Of a DNA stretch of 64,000 bases, positions 38,145 to 49,827 are shown piece by piece. The stretch comes from Hymenopellis radicata (lineage: Eukaryota > Basidiomycota > Agaricomycetes > Agaricales > Physalacriaceae), in the NCBI GenBank assembly GCA_015501595.1, contig JADNRX010000089.1:105560-169559 (forward strand), in the 5' to 3' direction. The notes beneath the pieces were generated by a model. The model made no database searches. It was given only the letters and a program-made list of their open reading frames with translations, and was not told the DNA's origin. The translations under genes and the position numbers were made by a program. Positions within the stretch are counted from its first letter, which is position 1. Every line of letters starts with the position of its first letter.

Positions 38145-38646
38145 TTACATGTCATCTAGAAAACAGCAAGGGATTGCAAAATAACGGATAAAGTATCCAC
38201 ACGTCGAACAGAGATCCCAGAGGTGAAAGTTGTCCGTAAATAAAGAGACCCCTTCTACAACGGCAGGAGACGTCCGGCTTTGGAAATGTGCGAACGGATT
38301 CAGTGGCGGGCTGTCTCGCAGATCCCAGTTATTGGACCCATCTGTTCCGGAGATAGTTATTACAGCTGAGTTCAGACATCGAGAAGGTCGAGTCAATCAG
38401 ACAATGTAGGAAAAGGTCTGGGTAGGTAAGTCTCAGCAAATGTTCCAGTTCAGATGGGGATTCTCTTTGGCTAGAAGCAGGCAAAGGAGTAGGCTGTCCC
38501 GTGTCTTGTTGAGCAGAGGGCGGTACTTGAAGAGCGATAAGCGACTTAGCGAAGCCAGTCGTCGCACCGAAATAAGTCAACACCAAAGCATCATGATTAA
38601 AGCTCGAGGATTTCCGGTTGAGACTGGTGAATAGCTGTTGATACAA
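38145..38646 (-). other. Repeat unit K1, possible decayed gene
   Basis: Matches K2 (42300-42812) closely. Minus-strand frames read NRKSSSFNHDALVLTYFGAT and LNSAVITISGTDGSNNWDLR, and the latter is conserved in K2 (NSAVITISETDGSNNWDLRD). The two frames do not join into one protein. May be a decayed gene or a conserved upstream region of F. Confidence 0.35.
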
Positions 38647-38649
38647 CCT

Positions 38650-39175
38650 AGGGTATCAGCAGGCCTAAACGCTTGTATTCGAAGATTTCCCTACCAGCGC
38701 GGAATGAGAGACGTGTGGTGGACGGAGTGAGACTGCAACGCTAATCAGACATATAGAGTGCCGTAGCCAGTCAAGCGGGTTTAGCTTATAGCACCGGGCT
38801 GAAGCTTTGAAGCGTGAGATAGCATTGCTAATCGAGACATACTGAAGCTTCATGTCTGAAGAAGAGCGCTACGATCGCATGACGCACACGAAATGAGACA
38901 CGAACACTTGCACGCTGCGTCGTTCCAACGACGGTCGACCTGCGTTCAGCTATCTTCAAGCAGCCCACAGCGCTAAGCCACCTCCAAGCCACAAGCAGTC
39001 TTAAGCGCAAGCCTCTACGTATCGCGGACACGGCGGAGGATCATCAACAAGCGAAGCTGAACAAGAAGCGGTGATAGACAATTCTGTCTAACCCTCCACG
39101 GAAGCAAACGGTGGGTAGCCCCTCTCCTAGACGTATTTAAACCAAGTAAATTTTGATGTAACATTACCGCCGACA
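38650..39175. other. Upstream region of F1, shared with F2
   Basis: Contains stretches nearly identical to 42830-43320 (for example GCACCGGGCTGAAGCTTTGA and CGCTGCGTCGTTCCAACGAC). Part of the K-F duplicated segment. Confidence 0.5.
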
Positions 39176-39862
39176 ATGCACACACCTGCCTTCATCACCC
39201 ACATTAAAGTTTCCGCTATGGAGAAGCGACTATCAACTGGTTCGGCATTTGTAGCATCGAAAGCCACTTCTGTCGACAAAGTTCAGCTCACCTCCCGACC
39301 GCGGTCGAACTCGTTACCCACCCTTACCCAATACTTCAAGAGCACGCTGTCGCTGAGCCGCCGTCCCTCATCTTCAAGTCTGCTCTCCAGACAAACACGC
39401 GTGTCGACATTCAATCCCCAGACCAAATCACGCACCAGGTCGTTCTCGGATTCGTTTCCGCAAATGTCCAGAAAATACCTGCGTTCATTGTTCACCGGGC
39501 AGAGGAAGCTCAGGAGAAACACTGTGGGATCGTTGAATGAGATACAGACGGAAGCAGCATTAATGGAGGAGACGGATGACCTCTCTCCATTACGCTCCTC
39601 ACCTTCGCCGCCACGGCAAGGCCACGACATGTTCAGTCCCAATGTGTTAATATCAAATGACACGATTGGCTTCTACGACGAAGCTACCATACCATCCCTA
39701 TATGCTGTAACGGGGCCTATGCGCGAGGAGGAACCTCTATCGCCGGACCTCCCATTGCCCGCGCTGGTATTCGACGACGATGAAGATACATCTGAGCCGG
39801 AGGAAGACGATATGTTGATGATGCAGGAGTTGATCTTGGGAAGGATAGGGTTCCGGATATGA
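39176..39862 (+). CDS. Unknown Ser/Arg-rich protein, family F copy F1, 228 aa
   Basis: Single frame starting MHTPAFITHIKVSAMEKRLS. The first half is basic and serine-rich (SRPRSNSLPTLTQYF, RTRSFSDSFPQMSRK), with RSNSLP and RSFSDS resembling basophilic-kinase/14-3-3 sites. The second half is acidic (FDDDEDTSEPEEDDMLMMQE). It looks intrinsically disordered. F2 keeps the same plan, which supports coding. No domain recognised. A regulatory or scaffold role is only a guess from the composition. Confidence 0.6.
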   Translation: MHTPAFITHIKVSAMEKRLSTGSAFVASKATSVDKVQLTSRPRSNSLPTLTQYFKSTLSLSRRPSSSSLLSRQTRVSTFNPQTKSRTRSFSDSFPQMSRKYLRSLFTGQRKLRRNTVGSLNEIQTEAALMEETDDLSPLRSSPSPPRQGHDMFSPNVLISNDTIGFYDEATIPSLYAVTGPMREEEPLSPDLPLPALVFDDDEDTSEPEEDDMLMMQELILGRIGFRI

Positions 39863-40042
39863 GCAGAGTAGAAGGGAAGAATGTATCATTAATACTTGAA
39901 GATATCCGACGACAGTATCATATCCAAGAAGAAGTGTTGATTAAAGAGGTCGAGAAGTTGCTGATCGAGGAGCGTAAGATGAGATTGAGGATAAAACTGC
40001 CCGGGAGTTAAATAATCCCAAGCTCCCGGGCTGGTACGGAAC

Positions 40043-40450
40043 ATTAGCCTCGGGATGTGCAAACACGAAATAACTCACATGATGCAGTACAACCACGGCC
40101 TCGAATGGTATAAGTTGTACCCCTCAGGCGCAGCCTCAGCGAAAACGGCCCTATATCCTCGTCTCCGTCTCCTTGTCGTTCGTCCCAACGAAGAGGAAGC
40201 GCCTCGCTGTTGAACGCGATGGCAGAAATGGCAGGGTATGTATCTGGAGCCGGTCAATGGGGGTTGTATAGAAAGTAGTAAATCAACCACGTACTTGGAT
40301 AAGTCTCCTTATGAAATGCAGCCTCGACTATGTACCCTTGCCCACGTTTCCGTACCTCCTTGCATATCATGGCCCTACTGCTACGCTGGCGCGTCAGAAA
40401 CGCGAGTCAAGAAACGTGTTACTAGTTCAACCGCGCCGTCCAGATTGGTA
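40043..40450 (-). other. Repeat unit H1, decayed exon pair
   Basis: Matches H2 (49100-49450) and more weakly H3. Minus strand keeps a GTACGTGG donor (about 40290), an intron with TTGAC...CAG, and an exon-like frame (NSEALPLRW..., GDGDEDIG) ending at a GTGAGTT donor near 40080. H1 carries shifted frames. A decayed member of an unknown gene lying just upstream of each H-E pair. Confidence 0.3.
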
Positions 40451-40805
40451 ACCAAAGGCAATGGATCCCTCGTGTTGTTTCCGCAGAGATTGGGTGTTCA
40501 TACTACTTGTAATGGCCGGCACTGGGCAGTCAAACAAGAAAAGTTGAAGAAGCAAGATCAAGGGCACGATTAAATAAGAGGATTCAGACTCCGCATTCCC
40601 GCTGCCCCACGGCACCTTCGACTCGACTTCCATCAAGTCACCGCAGAGTCCTCGCAACACGCGTTCCCAAGTCTCACGAATCAAGGCGTCTGCATACAAC
40701 CTGTTTAACCGCGCCGTTTGTATCGTCCACATCAACGATTCCGAGTGCGTGTCCCTCCTTCCTTAGGCCTTTTATCTGCCTCCACCAATATTTTCGTTCA
40801 GGCGC

Positions 40806-40815
40806 CGAACGTTCG
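40806..40815 (+). promoter_or_regulatory. Palindrome CGAACGTTCG before E2
   Basis: Same site as before E1 and E3, 108 bp before the ATG. It is followed by a 5'UTR intron with a GCAAGT donor (GC-AG) about 35 bases on. Confidence 0.5.
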
Positions 40816-40922
40816 CGGCTGACGCGTCTCCGTCAGGCTCTTTTTGAAGGCAAGTCATTTATCCCTCTTTCCCATCACCTTAACACTCAACGCTTTTATA
40901 AACTTCTTCCTAGGATTCCGCC

Positions 40923-42170
40923 ATGATGCCATCCACAAATACTTCTCTCCCGCCCGAGCTCGTGGACATGATTATCCAGCATCTTTCCGGTCACAAAGAC
41001 GCCCTGCGGAGCTGCGCGCTAGTATCGCGGACCTGGTCGGGGTTCAGTCAACACACTCTGTTCCGCAACGTACATCTCTACACCTACAAGACGATGGCCA
41101 AATTCCTCGACCATCTCATATCTTTTTCCCATCTCCAAACACTCGTCCGCGCCGTAACAATCTGTGAACGCCGCCCTGATGATGGTATTCCGTTACGCAC
41201 CCACATGTCTTGCCTCGCAACTGTGCTTTCTCTTCTCCCGAATCTTATGACAGTCGGGTTTGAAGACGGCACCATCCAAGGCCGTGCAACCCGATCTTAT
41301 CTCGATTTGATCCCAAATGTCATGAGGAACGCGCCTCTTGTCGAACTTGATATCGAGGTCTGGTCCATCGAAACCTTCCAACATCTTTTTGAGATTTTGG
41401 GAGGAACGACCATTAAGCGAGTCAGTTTGTATGGTTTCATTGACAGGGAGACGCTGGACTCGGGGGTTAGACGCAAGCGCTTGCACCTTCCCTCGCTAGA
41501 ACGCATTCGCTTCGGCGTTGGTGGTCTACAGGAGGAATTCCACCATTGTCTCACCCATAATTTTTACCTTCCCAACCTGGAGCAGTGCGAAATCTTTACA
41601 GAATTCGTCGATGATTTAGTACATTGGCAGGCCATATTGCTTCGAGGATTTCCTCCTCTCGAGTTGTTCAAATGGGAACTTGACAGTGGTATGTAACAAT
41701 TTCTCACCTCAAACTTAGATCTCACCATCGCTGAAGGCATCGCCGATGATTTCGAGTATACCGGTATCCTCGAAGAAGACGCATACCGTCCACTCCCGCT
41801 CGCTGATCTGCCATTCCAACATGTACACTTGAGCGTAGACCCTGGAAACCTTGATGAGACAAGACAGTTCATTCAATGGTGGTCCTCCACATTTCGCGCC
41901 CTCTCCGACTCCAAAGCGACGCTACATTTCACGGAGCTTACATTCGCATTTACGGATCTTCCAGATATCGATACTCTCGAGGAAGCGTGGAATTTGCTTG
42001 ATGACAGTCTAGCGCATACGACGTTTAGCGGTGTTCGGAACATTCACTTCGAAAGAAGTAGTCGGCAGGGGCGATTGATCCCTCAGGCAGTGTATCATCC
42101 GGTCTTCGCAGACAGAATGCGGCTTGTCCTGCCTCGGCTTGCAAGTCGAGGTGTTCTTCGTTTCGTCTAG
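40923..42170 (+). CDS. F-box protein, family E copy E2, two exons, 399 aa
   Basis: Exons 40923..41688 and 41737..42170 around a 48-nt intron (GTATGT...GCTGAAG); phase agrees and the frame is intact. A TAG acceptor 18 bases earlier would give a 30-nt intron and six extra residues, which I consider unlikely by comparison with the 52-nt CAG intron of E4. F-box: SLPPELVDMIIQHLSGHKDA, LRSCALVSRTWSGFSQHTLF. The C-terminal half has irregular leucine-rich repeats and ends PRLASRGVLRFV. A probable SCF adaptor, open and therefore likely functional. Confidence 0.8.
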
Positions 42171-42299
42171 GGTACCCGTGCTCTGATACTTGGCTTCGAG
42201 AATGGATCGCGCATAAGAAGGCGGTGAAGGTGAAAGCGGAGGCGAAATAAGAGGAAGCGCGTCAGACGGCGCGCGCCGTGCAGGTCAAGGTTTTTAAAG

Positions 42300-42812
42300 T
42301 GGTGAAAAGGCAGGAAGAGGATGTTCAATCGTAGCACATCGCCCGCCTCTTCGACAGTTGACTTGGAGCTTGCTACTATTGTCCGTGAATAAAGAGACCC
42401 GTTCTACAGCGGCGGGAGACGTCCGGTTTTGGAAATGTGCGAATGGACTCAGTGGCTGTCGGGCTGTCTCGCAGATCCCAGTTATTGGACCCATCTGTTT
42501 CGGAGATAGTTATTACAGCTGAGTTCAGAAATTGAGCAGCTCGAGTCAATCAGACAATGGATGTCACGAGAGGAAAAGGTTTGGGTAGGAAAGTCTCAAG
42601 AGACGTTCCAGTTCAGATTGGGATTCTCTTTGGCTAGAAACAGCGCAGAAGGGCAAAGGGTAGACTGTCCCGTGTGTTGTTGAGCAGTAGAGCGATAAGC
42701 GACTTACCGAAGCCAATCGTCGCACCGAAATAACGTCAACACAAAGCATCATGGTTAAAGCTCGACGATTTCCGGTTGCGACTGGCCGTTCGTTATCAAT
42801 ACAACCTAACAT
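42300..42812 (-). other. Repeat unit K2
   Basis: Second copy of K1, with several one-base differences that move the frame. See K1. Confidence 0.35.
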
Positions 42813-43324
42813 ACTATCAACAGGCTTAATATAAGTATTTCCCTACCTCAGAAGCGTGGTGGATGGAGTGATTCGAGACTTACTCAAGAGACTTAAACAA
42901 TAATCCAGAGACTAGAGTGCCGTAGCCAACCAAGCGGGTTTAGGCTATAGCACCGGGCTGAAGCTTTGAAGAGTGAGATAGTATCGCACATCCTCATTCA
43001 TGTCTGAAGAAGAGTGCTGCGATCGCATGACGCACACAAAATGAGACACGAACATTTGCACGCTGCGTCGTTCCAACGACGGTCGAGCTGCGTTCAGCTG
43101 TCTTCAACTTCAAGCAGCCCACAGCGCTAAAGCCGCCACCAAGCCTCAAGCAGTTCTAAGCACAAGCCTCTACGCATCGCGGACACGGGGGATCATCAAC
43201 AAGTGAAGCTGAAACAAGAAGCGGTGATAGACAATTCTGTCTAGTCTACGCACGGAAGCAAACGGTGGATAAGCCCCTCTCCTAGAGGTACCACGTAAAT
43301 TTTGAGGTAACATCACCATCGACA

Positions 43325-44068
43325 ATGCACACACCTGCCTTCATCACCCACATTAAAGTTTCCGCTATGGAGAGGCGATCATCATCTGGTGCGGCAGCTG
43401 TAGCATCGAAAGCCGCTTTTATGGATGTCGCCAAATCGCAGTCCACCTCCCGACCTCGGTCGAACTCATTACCCACTCTTACCCAATACTTCAAGGGCAC
43501 GCTGTCGCTGAGCCGCCGTCACTCGCCCAATTCCTCATCCTCCAGCCTCCTCTCCAGACCGGCAACGCGCGCGTCGACATTCAATCCCCAGATCAAATCA
43601 CGCACCAGGTCGTTCTCGGAGTCGTTTCCGCGAATGTCCAGAATGAACCTGCGTTCGTTATTCACCGGGCGGAGGAGGAGCGACAAGCTCAGGAGAAACA
43701 CAGTGGGATCGTTGAATGAGATAGAGACGGACGATCTCTCTTCATCATCCTCATCTCCTCCGCGACGGAAAGACCACGACATGTTCAGTCCCGACGTGTC
43801 AATAACAAATGACACGATTGGCTTCTACGACGAAGCCAACATACCCTCCCGATATCCTGTAACGGGGCATATGCGCGAGGAAGAACCTCTATCGCCGGAC
43901 ACTCCATTGCCCGCGCTGGTATTCGACGATGATGAAGATATATCTGAGCTGGAGGAAGACGATATGCTGCTGATGCAGGAGAGACGATATGCTGCTGATG
44001 CAGGAGTTGGTTTTGGGAAGGATAGGTTTCCGGATGTGATGAGAGGCGGAGGAGAGAAGAATGTATAA
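43325..44068 (+). CDS. Unknown Ser/Arg-rich protein, family F copy F2, 247 aa, altered C-terminus
   Basis: Starts like F1 (MHTPAFITHIKVSAMERRSS) and is collinear to EEDDMLLMQE. There a 25-base tandem duplication (GACGATATGCTGCTGATGCA twice, about 43956-44006) shifts the frame and adds an unrelated tail (RRYAADAGVGFGKD...) in place of the F1 end. Small in-frame indels also separate the copies (extra SPNSSS in F2). A coding sequence with a new C-terminus. Confidence 0.55.
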   Translation: MHTPAFITHIKVSAMERRSSSGAAAVASKAAFMDVAKSQSTSRPRSNSLPTLTQYFKGTLSLSRRHSPNSSSSSLLSRPATRASTFNPQIKSRTRSFSESFPRMSRMNLRSLFTGRRRSDKLRRNTVGSLNEIETDDLSSSSSSPPRRKDHDMFSPDVSITNDTIGFYDEANIPSRYPVTGHMREEEPLSPDTPLPALVFDDDEDISELEEDDMLLMQERRYAADAGVGFGKDRFPDVMRGGGEKNV

Positions 44069-44523
44069 TTGGAATACTTGAATATATCCGACGGCAGTAT
44101 GATATCCAAGAAGAAAACCGGTGAGATTAAAAAGGCCGAAAAACTACTAGTCGCGCAGCGCAAGGTGAGCAGATGAAACTCCCAGGAAGTTAGATCCCCA
44201 AGATCACGGAGCGGGTGCAAGAGCGGACACAGCAGGGGGTGCATTAGCTGTTGCCCGAAGTAAATTCTTTGAGAGCGAAGAGGTACCCAACGCGATAACG
44301 AAGAGTCAGATTGCGATGAAAGCTCATAACATTACCTCACGACTGTGATCCTGTTTTCATCGGAAGGGGAAGCAAGAAGAGCCCTGCAGGATAATGCGCA
44401 TTACATGGTATTGGTAACACACGACGGAGGCCAATATATCCGACGCGACGAAGGAGCAGTCTACTGTCCTAGTGTGGAAACAACATGATGGTTCGAAGGA
44501 TGGGTTTCATGCGTGACACATCG

Positions 44524-44534
44524 CACATGATGTG
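44524..44534 (+). promoter_or_regulatory. Palindrome CACATGATGTG before C2
   Basis: Conserved with C1 and C3; 196 bp before the C2 start codon. Confidence 0.45.
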
Positions 44535-44729
44535 ATTGCGGAACGATATGTCACGCTGGGTATTTCTTCCAGACACCAACAGTTACATTGCGATAGACCA
44601 AAGTTGACAGGCCGACAGTTCGTGTACTACCAGCCTACTAATACTGCTGCTTTTCCTTTGTACGTATCTCTCATGCTCAACCCGCGACCTATCTCATATT
44701 GTCAAGGCTGGCATTTGCAGCAGCCCAGT

Positions 44730-45975
44730 ATGGCCCGTTGTTCAGATCTTCCTCCGGAGCTCATCGCACTCATCATCGACTTCCACCGTGATGCCCAATC
44801 AACCCTCCGCCAGTGCTCCCTAGTCTGCCGCGCGTGGCTTTCTCCCAGTCAGTGTCGACTCTTCCACACGTTTCGGAGGTTCGCCTTGATAAAAAAAGTT
44901 GTCCCTTTTCGGAATTTCCTCCTAGGTGCTCCACACCTTGGTGCCTACGTTCGAGAGATCTCTGTCATCGGCTCGGTCGCGTACAACTATAAATCAGACG
45001 TTGTTGGTTTTGTTGCCGATGCCACCGACAGGGAAAACGTCCAAAACCTTTTTTCTCTACTCCCAAATATAACTCAAATCCATGCATACTTCTTGGCATC
45101 ATCCCCTTCCTCTTCACAAATAACCTCCTACGACAATGCCCGGAACTTCGCAAGTTTTCAATTGTAGGTTCCCTCAAACTTATGGACGTCGTTTCCCCCA
45201 CCGCTATATTTCCTAGCTTCGCGGACACGACCGTGAAGCGCCTCGTTCTTGGAGCCTTGAAGATGCCGTCTGCAATAGACAGTCCTCTTAATCCGGGCGC
45301 TGCAGTGTGTTCCGTAGAGCGCCTTACCCTCGATTCACCATTCAATTTCTCTGTGTGGCTTCCCTTTTTCCGAAAGAGCCTCCCGCATTGGAACGAGCTG
45401 AAAGTTGTAACCGATTTACGAAGCATACATAGATGGAACGATCTGCTACGGACCTGCGACCTCTCACATCTTCGTCGATTACATGTTTCCGTTTGTGAGT
45501 TCTACTGCCTTGCTCTAGTTCTGCTCCTGACAGTGCCTCAGGTCCCGAGCCATACTATCTTACAACCCCACTGTTCCCACATGATGCTTCTCCTTTCTTT
45601 TCATCCGTGCGAAATCTCGACCATCTCCTCTTGACTACTCGGATCAGTGACGGGGACTTGAACAATTGCCGCATCGAGGTGGTTTCCAGTATGGTCGAGT
45701 GGTATCTGTGTACCTTCACGGCACTATATGAAAGCGGGAAAAGCATGTTGAAGGAACTCACGCTTACCGTGATGGCTCTCGATGATCCCGACGTCGCCGC
45801 CGCATGGGCAAAGGTCGATGACATTCTATCGACGAACGCGTACAGCATGCTCGAACATGTTCACTTTCTTGACAAGACAAAAAAAACCTATCAAGACATG
45901 GTCATATCCCAACACGGTGAGCATGCTTAAACAAGCATTGCCCAAACTGTCGAGGAAGGGCAGTTGGCAGTATAG
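44730..45975 (+). pseudogene. F-box protein, family C copy C2, several frameshifts
   Basis: Same ATG and F-box as C1. One C is missing near 45104 compared with C1 (run of five C reduced to four), stopping the frame at 45167. The C1-like frame resumes (CPELRKFSIVGSLKLMDVVS) to a GTGAGT...CTCAG intron near 45494-45541. In exon 2 an eight-A run (C1 has seven) near 45880 breaks the frame again, and the last codons are shifted too. Three independent one-base lesions, two in homopolymers. Pseudogene unless the assembly is wrong. Confidence 0.75.
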
Positions 45976-46206
45976 AGAATACCAGACCTACCGGTAATGA
46001 GGGTGGGTATTGTCATGTTGTACGGCACCTTTCGACTACTCGAATCATATGAAATTAGTCTGCATTTCTACTCGAACAACACAAGCAGGGTAAAATGAAG
46101 TACGGTATATGTCGTCGACGGTCAATCGATGGTAGCAGATAAATCGAAAGCATAACAAGAAAAGCATTCATACGTATCGTGTTCCAAGGGATGCATCACT
46201 GCCCCT

Positions 46207-46917
46207 TCAGGAGGAGGTTCCCAGGCGCGGTCCACTCCCGCGGTATCTCGTCGGAATATGGCGTAGGAACAGCACTTCTGGGACAAGACGCATCGGATCA
46301 TTGCATGGGTAGTATTCCATGGGAGCCATAACGGGTGGAGGGCCAAAGTAGGGGTCAAAGTCGAGAGCGAACGCGACGGTGGAAGGACCCATCATCGGGT
46401 ACTGAGGGATGGGAATGTCGAACGGAAGAGGCATCGGGTACTGAAGCGGGCTAGGTAAATCGAACGGCAGGGCTCCTTGGTACTGAACGGGGAATTCAAA
46501 CGCCTGGTCCTGCCGAACGGGAGGCATAGACACGACTGGTGGCTCGACTGGCGCGCTTTGTTCAGTGTGCTCTCGGCGGAGCTTTCTCCGAGAAGCACCC
46601 GACGCCTTGGGGCTTTCGCGTTCATAAGGTTTCTTGTTCTTGGGCCTCGTCTTAGTCGGTATGCCTCCTGTTCTTGGAAGAGTCTTGAATAGTAGATCGG
46701 GCAGGTCGAATAACACCGATACCAACAAGGAACCAACCTCCGCATCTCTCCGCGCCGCATCAAACGCGCAGCCGATGATGTCGCGTCCCAGGTTCTCCCA
46801 ATGCTTCTGCTGTCCCCAGTCAAGCTCGATCCAGTCTTTCCCCGCGAAATCCTCGTAGTTGTTGTGGTCCATGTCAAAGAGGTTCGTATAGTTTGGGGGC
46901 TTTGTACTCCTGCCCAC
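46207..46917 (-). CDS. Unknown protein, family D copy D2, about 236 aa
   Basis: Reads NLFDMDHNNYEDFAGKDW, then ELDWGQQKHWENLGRD, then a basic stretch and a Pro/Tyr/Met-rich tail with QYPMPLPFDIPIPQYPM and repeated P-rich units, to a stop at 46207. Longer than D1 because it lacks the D1 frameshift. The apparent start is GTG; a kept upstream ATG (about 46945) lies in another frame, so a short first exon may be missing from my model. Function unknown. Convergent with C2. Confidence 0.5.
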   Translation of the reverse strand: MGRSTKPPNYTNLFDMDHNNYEDFAGKDWIELDWGQQKHWENLGRDIIGCAFDAARRDAEVGSLLVSVLFDLPDLLFKTLPRTGGIPTKTRPKNKKPYERESPKASGASRRKLRREHTEQSAPVEPPVVSMPPVRQDQAFEFPVQYQGALPFDLPSPLQYPMPLPFDIPIPQYPMMGPSTVAFALDFDPYFGPPPVMAPMEYYPCNDPMRLVPEVLFLRHIPTRYRGSGPRLGTSS

Positions 46918-47049
46918 GCCATAAGCACTTGACTTTGGCAGACATAGTATAGCGAAAGATAACGAGGGAGTTGTAGAGGGGACGGCGGTGGTAGTCGCGG
47001 TGAATTACAGAAGGCGGGAGAGCGCGCCTTTTGTTCGGCCAAAGCGCAT

Positions 47050-47900
47050 CACGTGTAGCGCGTTCACGCCGCTATCCAATTAAAGCAACTCGGTCAATGT
47101 TGAAAGCGGACATGGGATATTATTAGAGACAATGGAAGGGACAAGGGCAGGTTCATGGAAGCGCGAACAATGTGAGCATGCGTTCAGAGTAGCCGTATAA
47201 CGAAGTGTGGCGCAGTAATCATCTGTAAACCTTGATCAGTCGCATTTTTTGAATTGATCAAGAACGTTATTTACCTTGTGAAGGAGTGCATATTTAGATT
47301 TTCTGCGCGTTCCACTACTGCGAAAGCATCCTGGATCCCAATGCATTCCCTCTTCTGCTCGATCAGACGGACCGTGGGCCTTGATAGCAGATCGTTAGTC
47401 AAGGAGAAGACCTCAAACGCCAATGAAAGCTGTAATGTTTATGACATGACACGTCAGTACCCTGCTCATGTCACCGGCTGCGACTGACGAAGTAGCATCA
47501 ACGCTCCGAAGACGTCAAATGCAATAGAGTCGCTAGGACTTGGGCGTGTATGGAGTGACAGTGTGAAACTCTTCTAGTGGGGTGTACAACAGGAACTGCT
47601 GATTTATACCCGATGCAAATTAGAAGCAGGAACGAGAGCCTGAGGTATGTACTCACCATAGAGAGTTTGCCCGAGTCTTTCGGACTCTTGGGACGGTCAT
47701 TCCGACGAATATCCTTCCTGATACTCCGTTTCTCCGGAAACATGGCCCGCTAGACAGACTATCAAATGTAAGTGCACGGAAATAGTACGTCAACGATGGC
47801 CAACCTCAGACGAAACCGCCCTGAGGGCCATCTTGTTAGCCGGTATTGGCAGTGTTCGCTAGCTCATCTTGCGGCGTCAAATCTTCTGGTGGCGACACTC
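47050..47900. other. Intergenic between D2 and A3
   Basis: No gene recognised. Parts near 47050-47480 resemble 28440-28790 downstream of D1's start, so this belongs to the duplicated C-D segment. Confidence 0.35.
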
Positions 47901-47939
47901 ATTCATGGTCAAATCTATTGGTGCGCGGATCAGCAGAAG

Positions 47940-48600
47940 AAGGCAGCCTCAGAGGAAAGGATTTACTAGTAAGCAAGGTGGAGAACTGCTCATCCATATC
48001 AATCTTTCCCAACCAAAGAAAGTCGCAGCGTTGTAGTCAGAACCACAGAAAAGACCCCGTCAAAGAGGCCATATGGATCACCCAGTGACGCTCCTATCTA
48101 TCAAACTGTCCATTCTGGCTTGGGGAATCGGGAATGAGTATGAGTATGAGTATGAGTTGGGGCTGAGGTCTCCATCAAGCTGTATCTCCAAGCGTACACC
48201 TCGCCAGCAGCGTACATACCATCATTCGTAATAACGGACGACGTACGGCCTGACAATGTCATCGTACGAAGCTTGCATACCACCTCTAGATAATCCCATT
48301 GCTCCACTTTGACCGTTGTACGTGAGGCTTTGGTGGGCGACGCTGTATGCTGTTGTGGACTCGTCCCGGATCGTGACTGTGTTCGATACAAGTTCACGGA
48401 CTCCGGTAAACGACGCGAATTCAGTGTAGTGCCAGCCTATGCTGAGATCTTTCAATGCAAGATTGTCGTTCCCGGCTTCGACAATTTCCCCCGAGGCGAG
48501 GAACTCAAAGGTCGCTAACCTGTCAGAAAACATGAGTCGCGGGAGGATTCAGAAATAAAGGTGAACGTACCGATAATTCAGGCTCACAAATCGCACGGTG
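47940..48600 (-). pseudogene. Carboxylesterase remnant A3
   Basis: Minus-strand pieces match A exons 5-8: RLATFEFLASGEIVEAGNDN (A1 [20 protein letters not shown]), TIRDESTTAYSV where A1 has the catalytic GESAG, QASYDDIV, and VGKIDMDEQFSTLLT. The nucleophile motif is lost (GESAG to DESTT), the oxyanion-loop exon and the ends are missing, and stops occur. A (GTATGA)n-like run (48137-48160) fills one former exon. Non-functional. Confidence 0.75.
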
Positions 48601-48649
48601 TACGCGAATCTGGAAGTCATCATAACAACCACGGAGACACCGGTATCCA

Positions 48650-49100
48650 ATCGGCAGTGCTAGTACGTTCGCCACAGCGCCGCATCAACGGCAAGACAAG
48701 GATGAGGAGTAAAGCGAGAGGCGGTAATATAACGATCACCGTGGTTCGGGGGCTTCAGGATAAGAACCACACGCCACGTCTGGTATCTCTTGTATGCTGG
48801 ATCGTGGCGCGGGGTAATGGAGGTTGTGTCTGCACGAGATGAGATATTGCATGGCGGGTCCGGAACCAAAGCGATGATGGGGAAGCGCTAAAAGTTGCAG
48901 TACAAATTTGAGGATGGTGATCCAGAGCGTTTGAGCTGCCTTTCGAAGAATGGATGCGTCGCTCCAGACGAGAGTGGGGTGTAAAGATAACCATTGATGA
49001 GAGTAGGTGGCTGACATCGTCCACTGGCGCGTTCATGTACCGCCTCGTACCTACAGACCGGGCTGGCACGGTATGTACATTTACTAGACATTTAAAGGTA
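48650..49100 (-). other. Repeat unit J1
   Basis: Matches J2 (54550-54950): shared TGGATCGTGGC and neighbouring sequence. Minus frames (QTLWITILKFVLQLLALPHH) are weakly protein-like. In both places the order is A remnant, J, H, so the three moved together. Coding status unknown. Confidence 0.3.
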
Positions 49101-49119
49101 ACATTAGCTTCGGGATGTG

Positions 49120-49450
49120 CAAACAGGAAACCAACTCACATAAAGCAGCACAACCACGGCCTTGTCGAACGGTATAAGCTGTATCCCCGGGCACAGGCTC
49201 TGCGAAAATGGCCGCTATATCCTCGTCTCCTTCTCCTTCTCCTTGTCGTTTGTGAAGCGCCTCGTCGTCGAACGCGGCAATTATCGCGATGAGTCCAGGC
49301 GCTGGCGGGAAAGTCGTTGCGCTCGAAGGGATCTGGAGCTGGTCAATGGGGGTTGCATAGAAAGTAAGTCAACCACGTACTTGACACCGCTTGGATACGT
49401 CTCTTTACATGGCCCTATTACTGCTATGTTGGCGCGTCAGAAACGCGAAT
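49120..49450 (-). other. Repeat unit H2, best-preserved copy
   Basis: Minus strand: GTACGTGG donor at about 49379, intron ending TTGACCAG, then an open exon LQIPSSATTFPPAPGLIAII followed by AAFDDEALHKRQGEGEGDED and ending at a GTGAGTT donor near 49140. One or two exons of an unidentified gene whose remaining exons I cannot place. Confidence 0.35.
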
Positions 49451-49827
49451 CAAGAAACGTTTTACTAGTTCAACCGCGCCGTCCAGATTGGGATTCATTC
49501 TTTCTGCAGAGGTTGGGTATTCATACTGTAATGCGCCGGCACTGGGCAGTCAAACAAGAATAGTTGAAGCAAGAGTTGAAGAATGATGATGAAGGGCACC
49601 GATTATGAGGATTCAGACTCCGCATTGATCCCGGGCCCGCCGCCGGCCTACAGCACCTTTGACTCGACTTCCATCAAGGCTAGCAGGTTTCACCCGTCCC
49701 GACACTACGCGAGGAAAAATAAAGTTGTTTCACAGAGCGCTGTTTGTATCAGCAGTTCGATCTGTGCCGCCGCGGCGTGTCCCTCTTTCTAGTCTCTTGG
49801 CTTACACCAATATTCCTGTTCAGACGC

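Noticed and set aside
41689..41718. A 30-nt intron in E2 (34 nt in E1) ending at TAG
   Set aside because: Too short for the branch-site spacing seen. E4 has a canonical 52-nt intron at the same place, and E3 lacks the TAG altogether, so the AAG acceptor is preferred.
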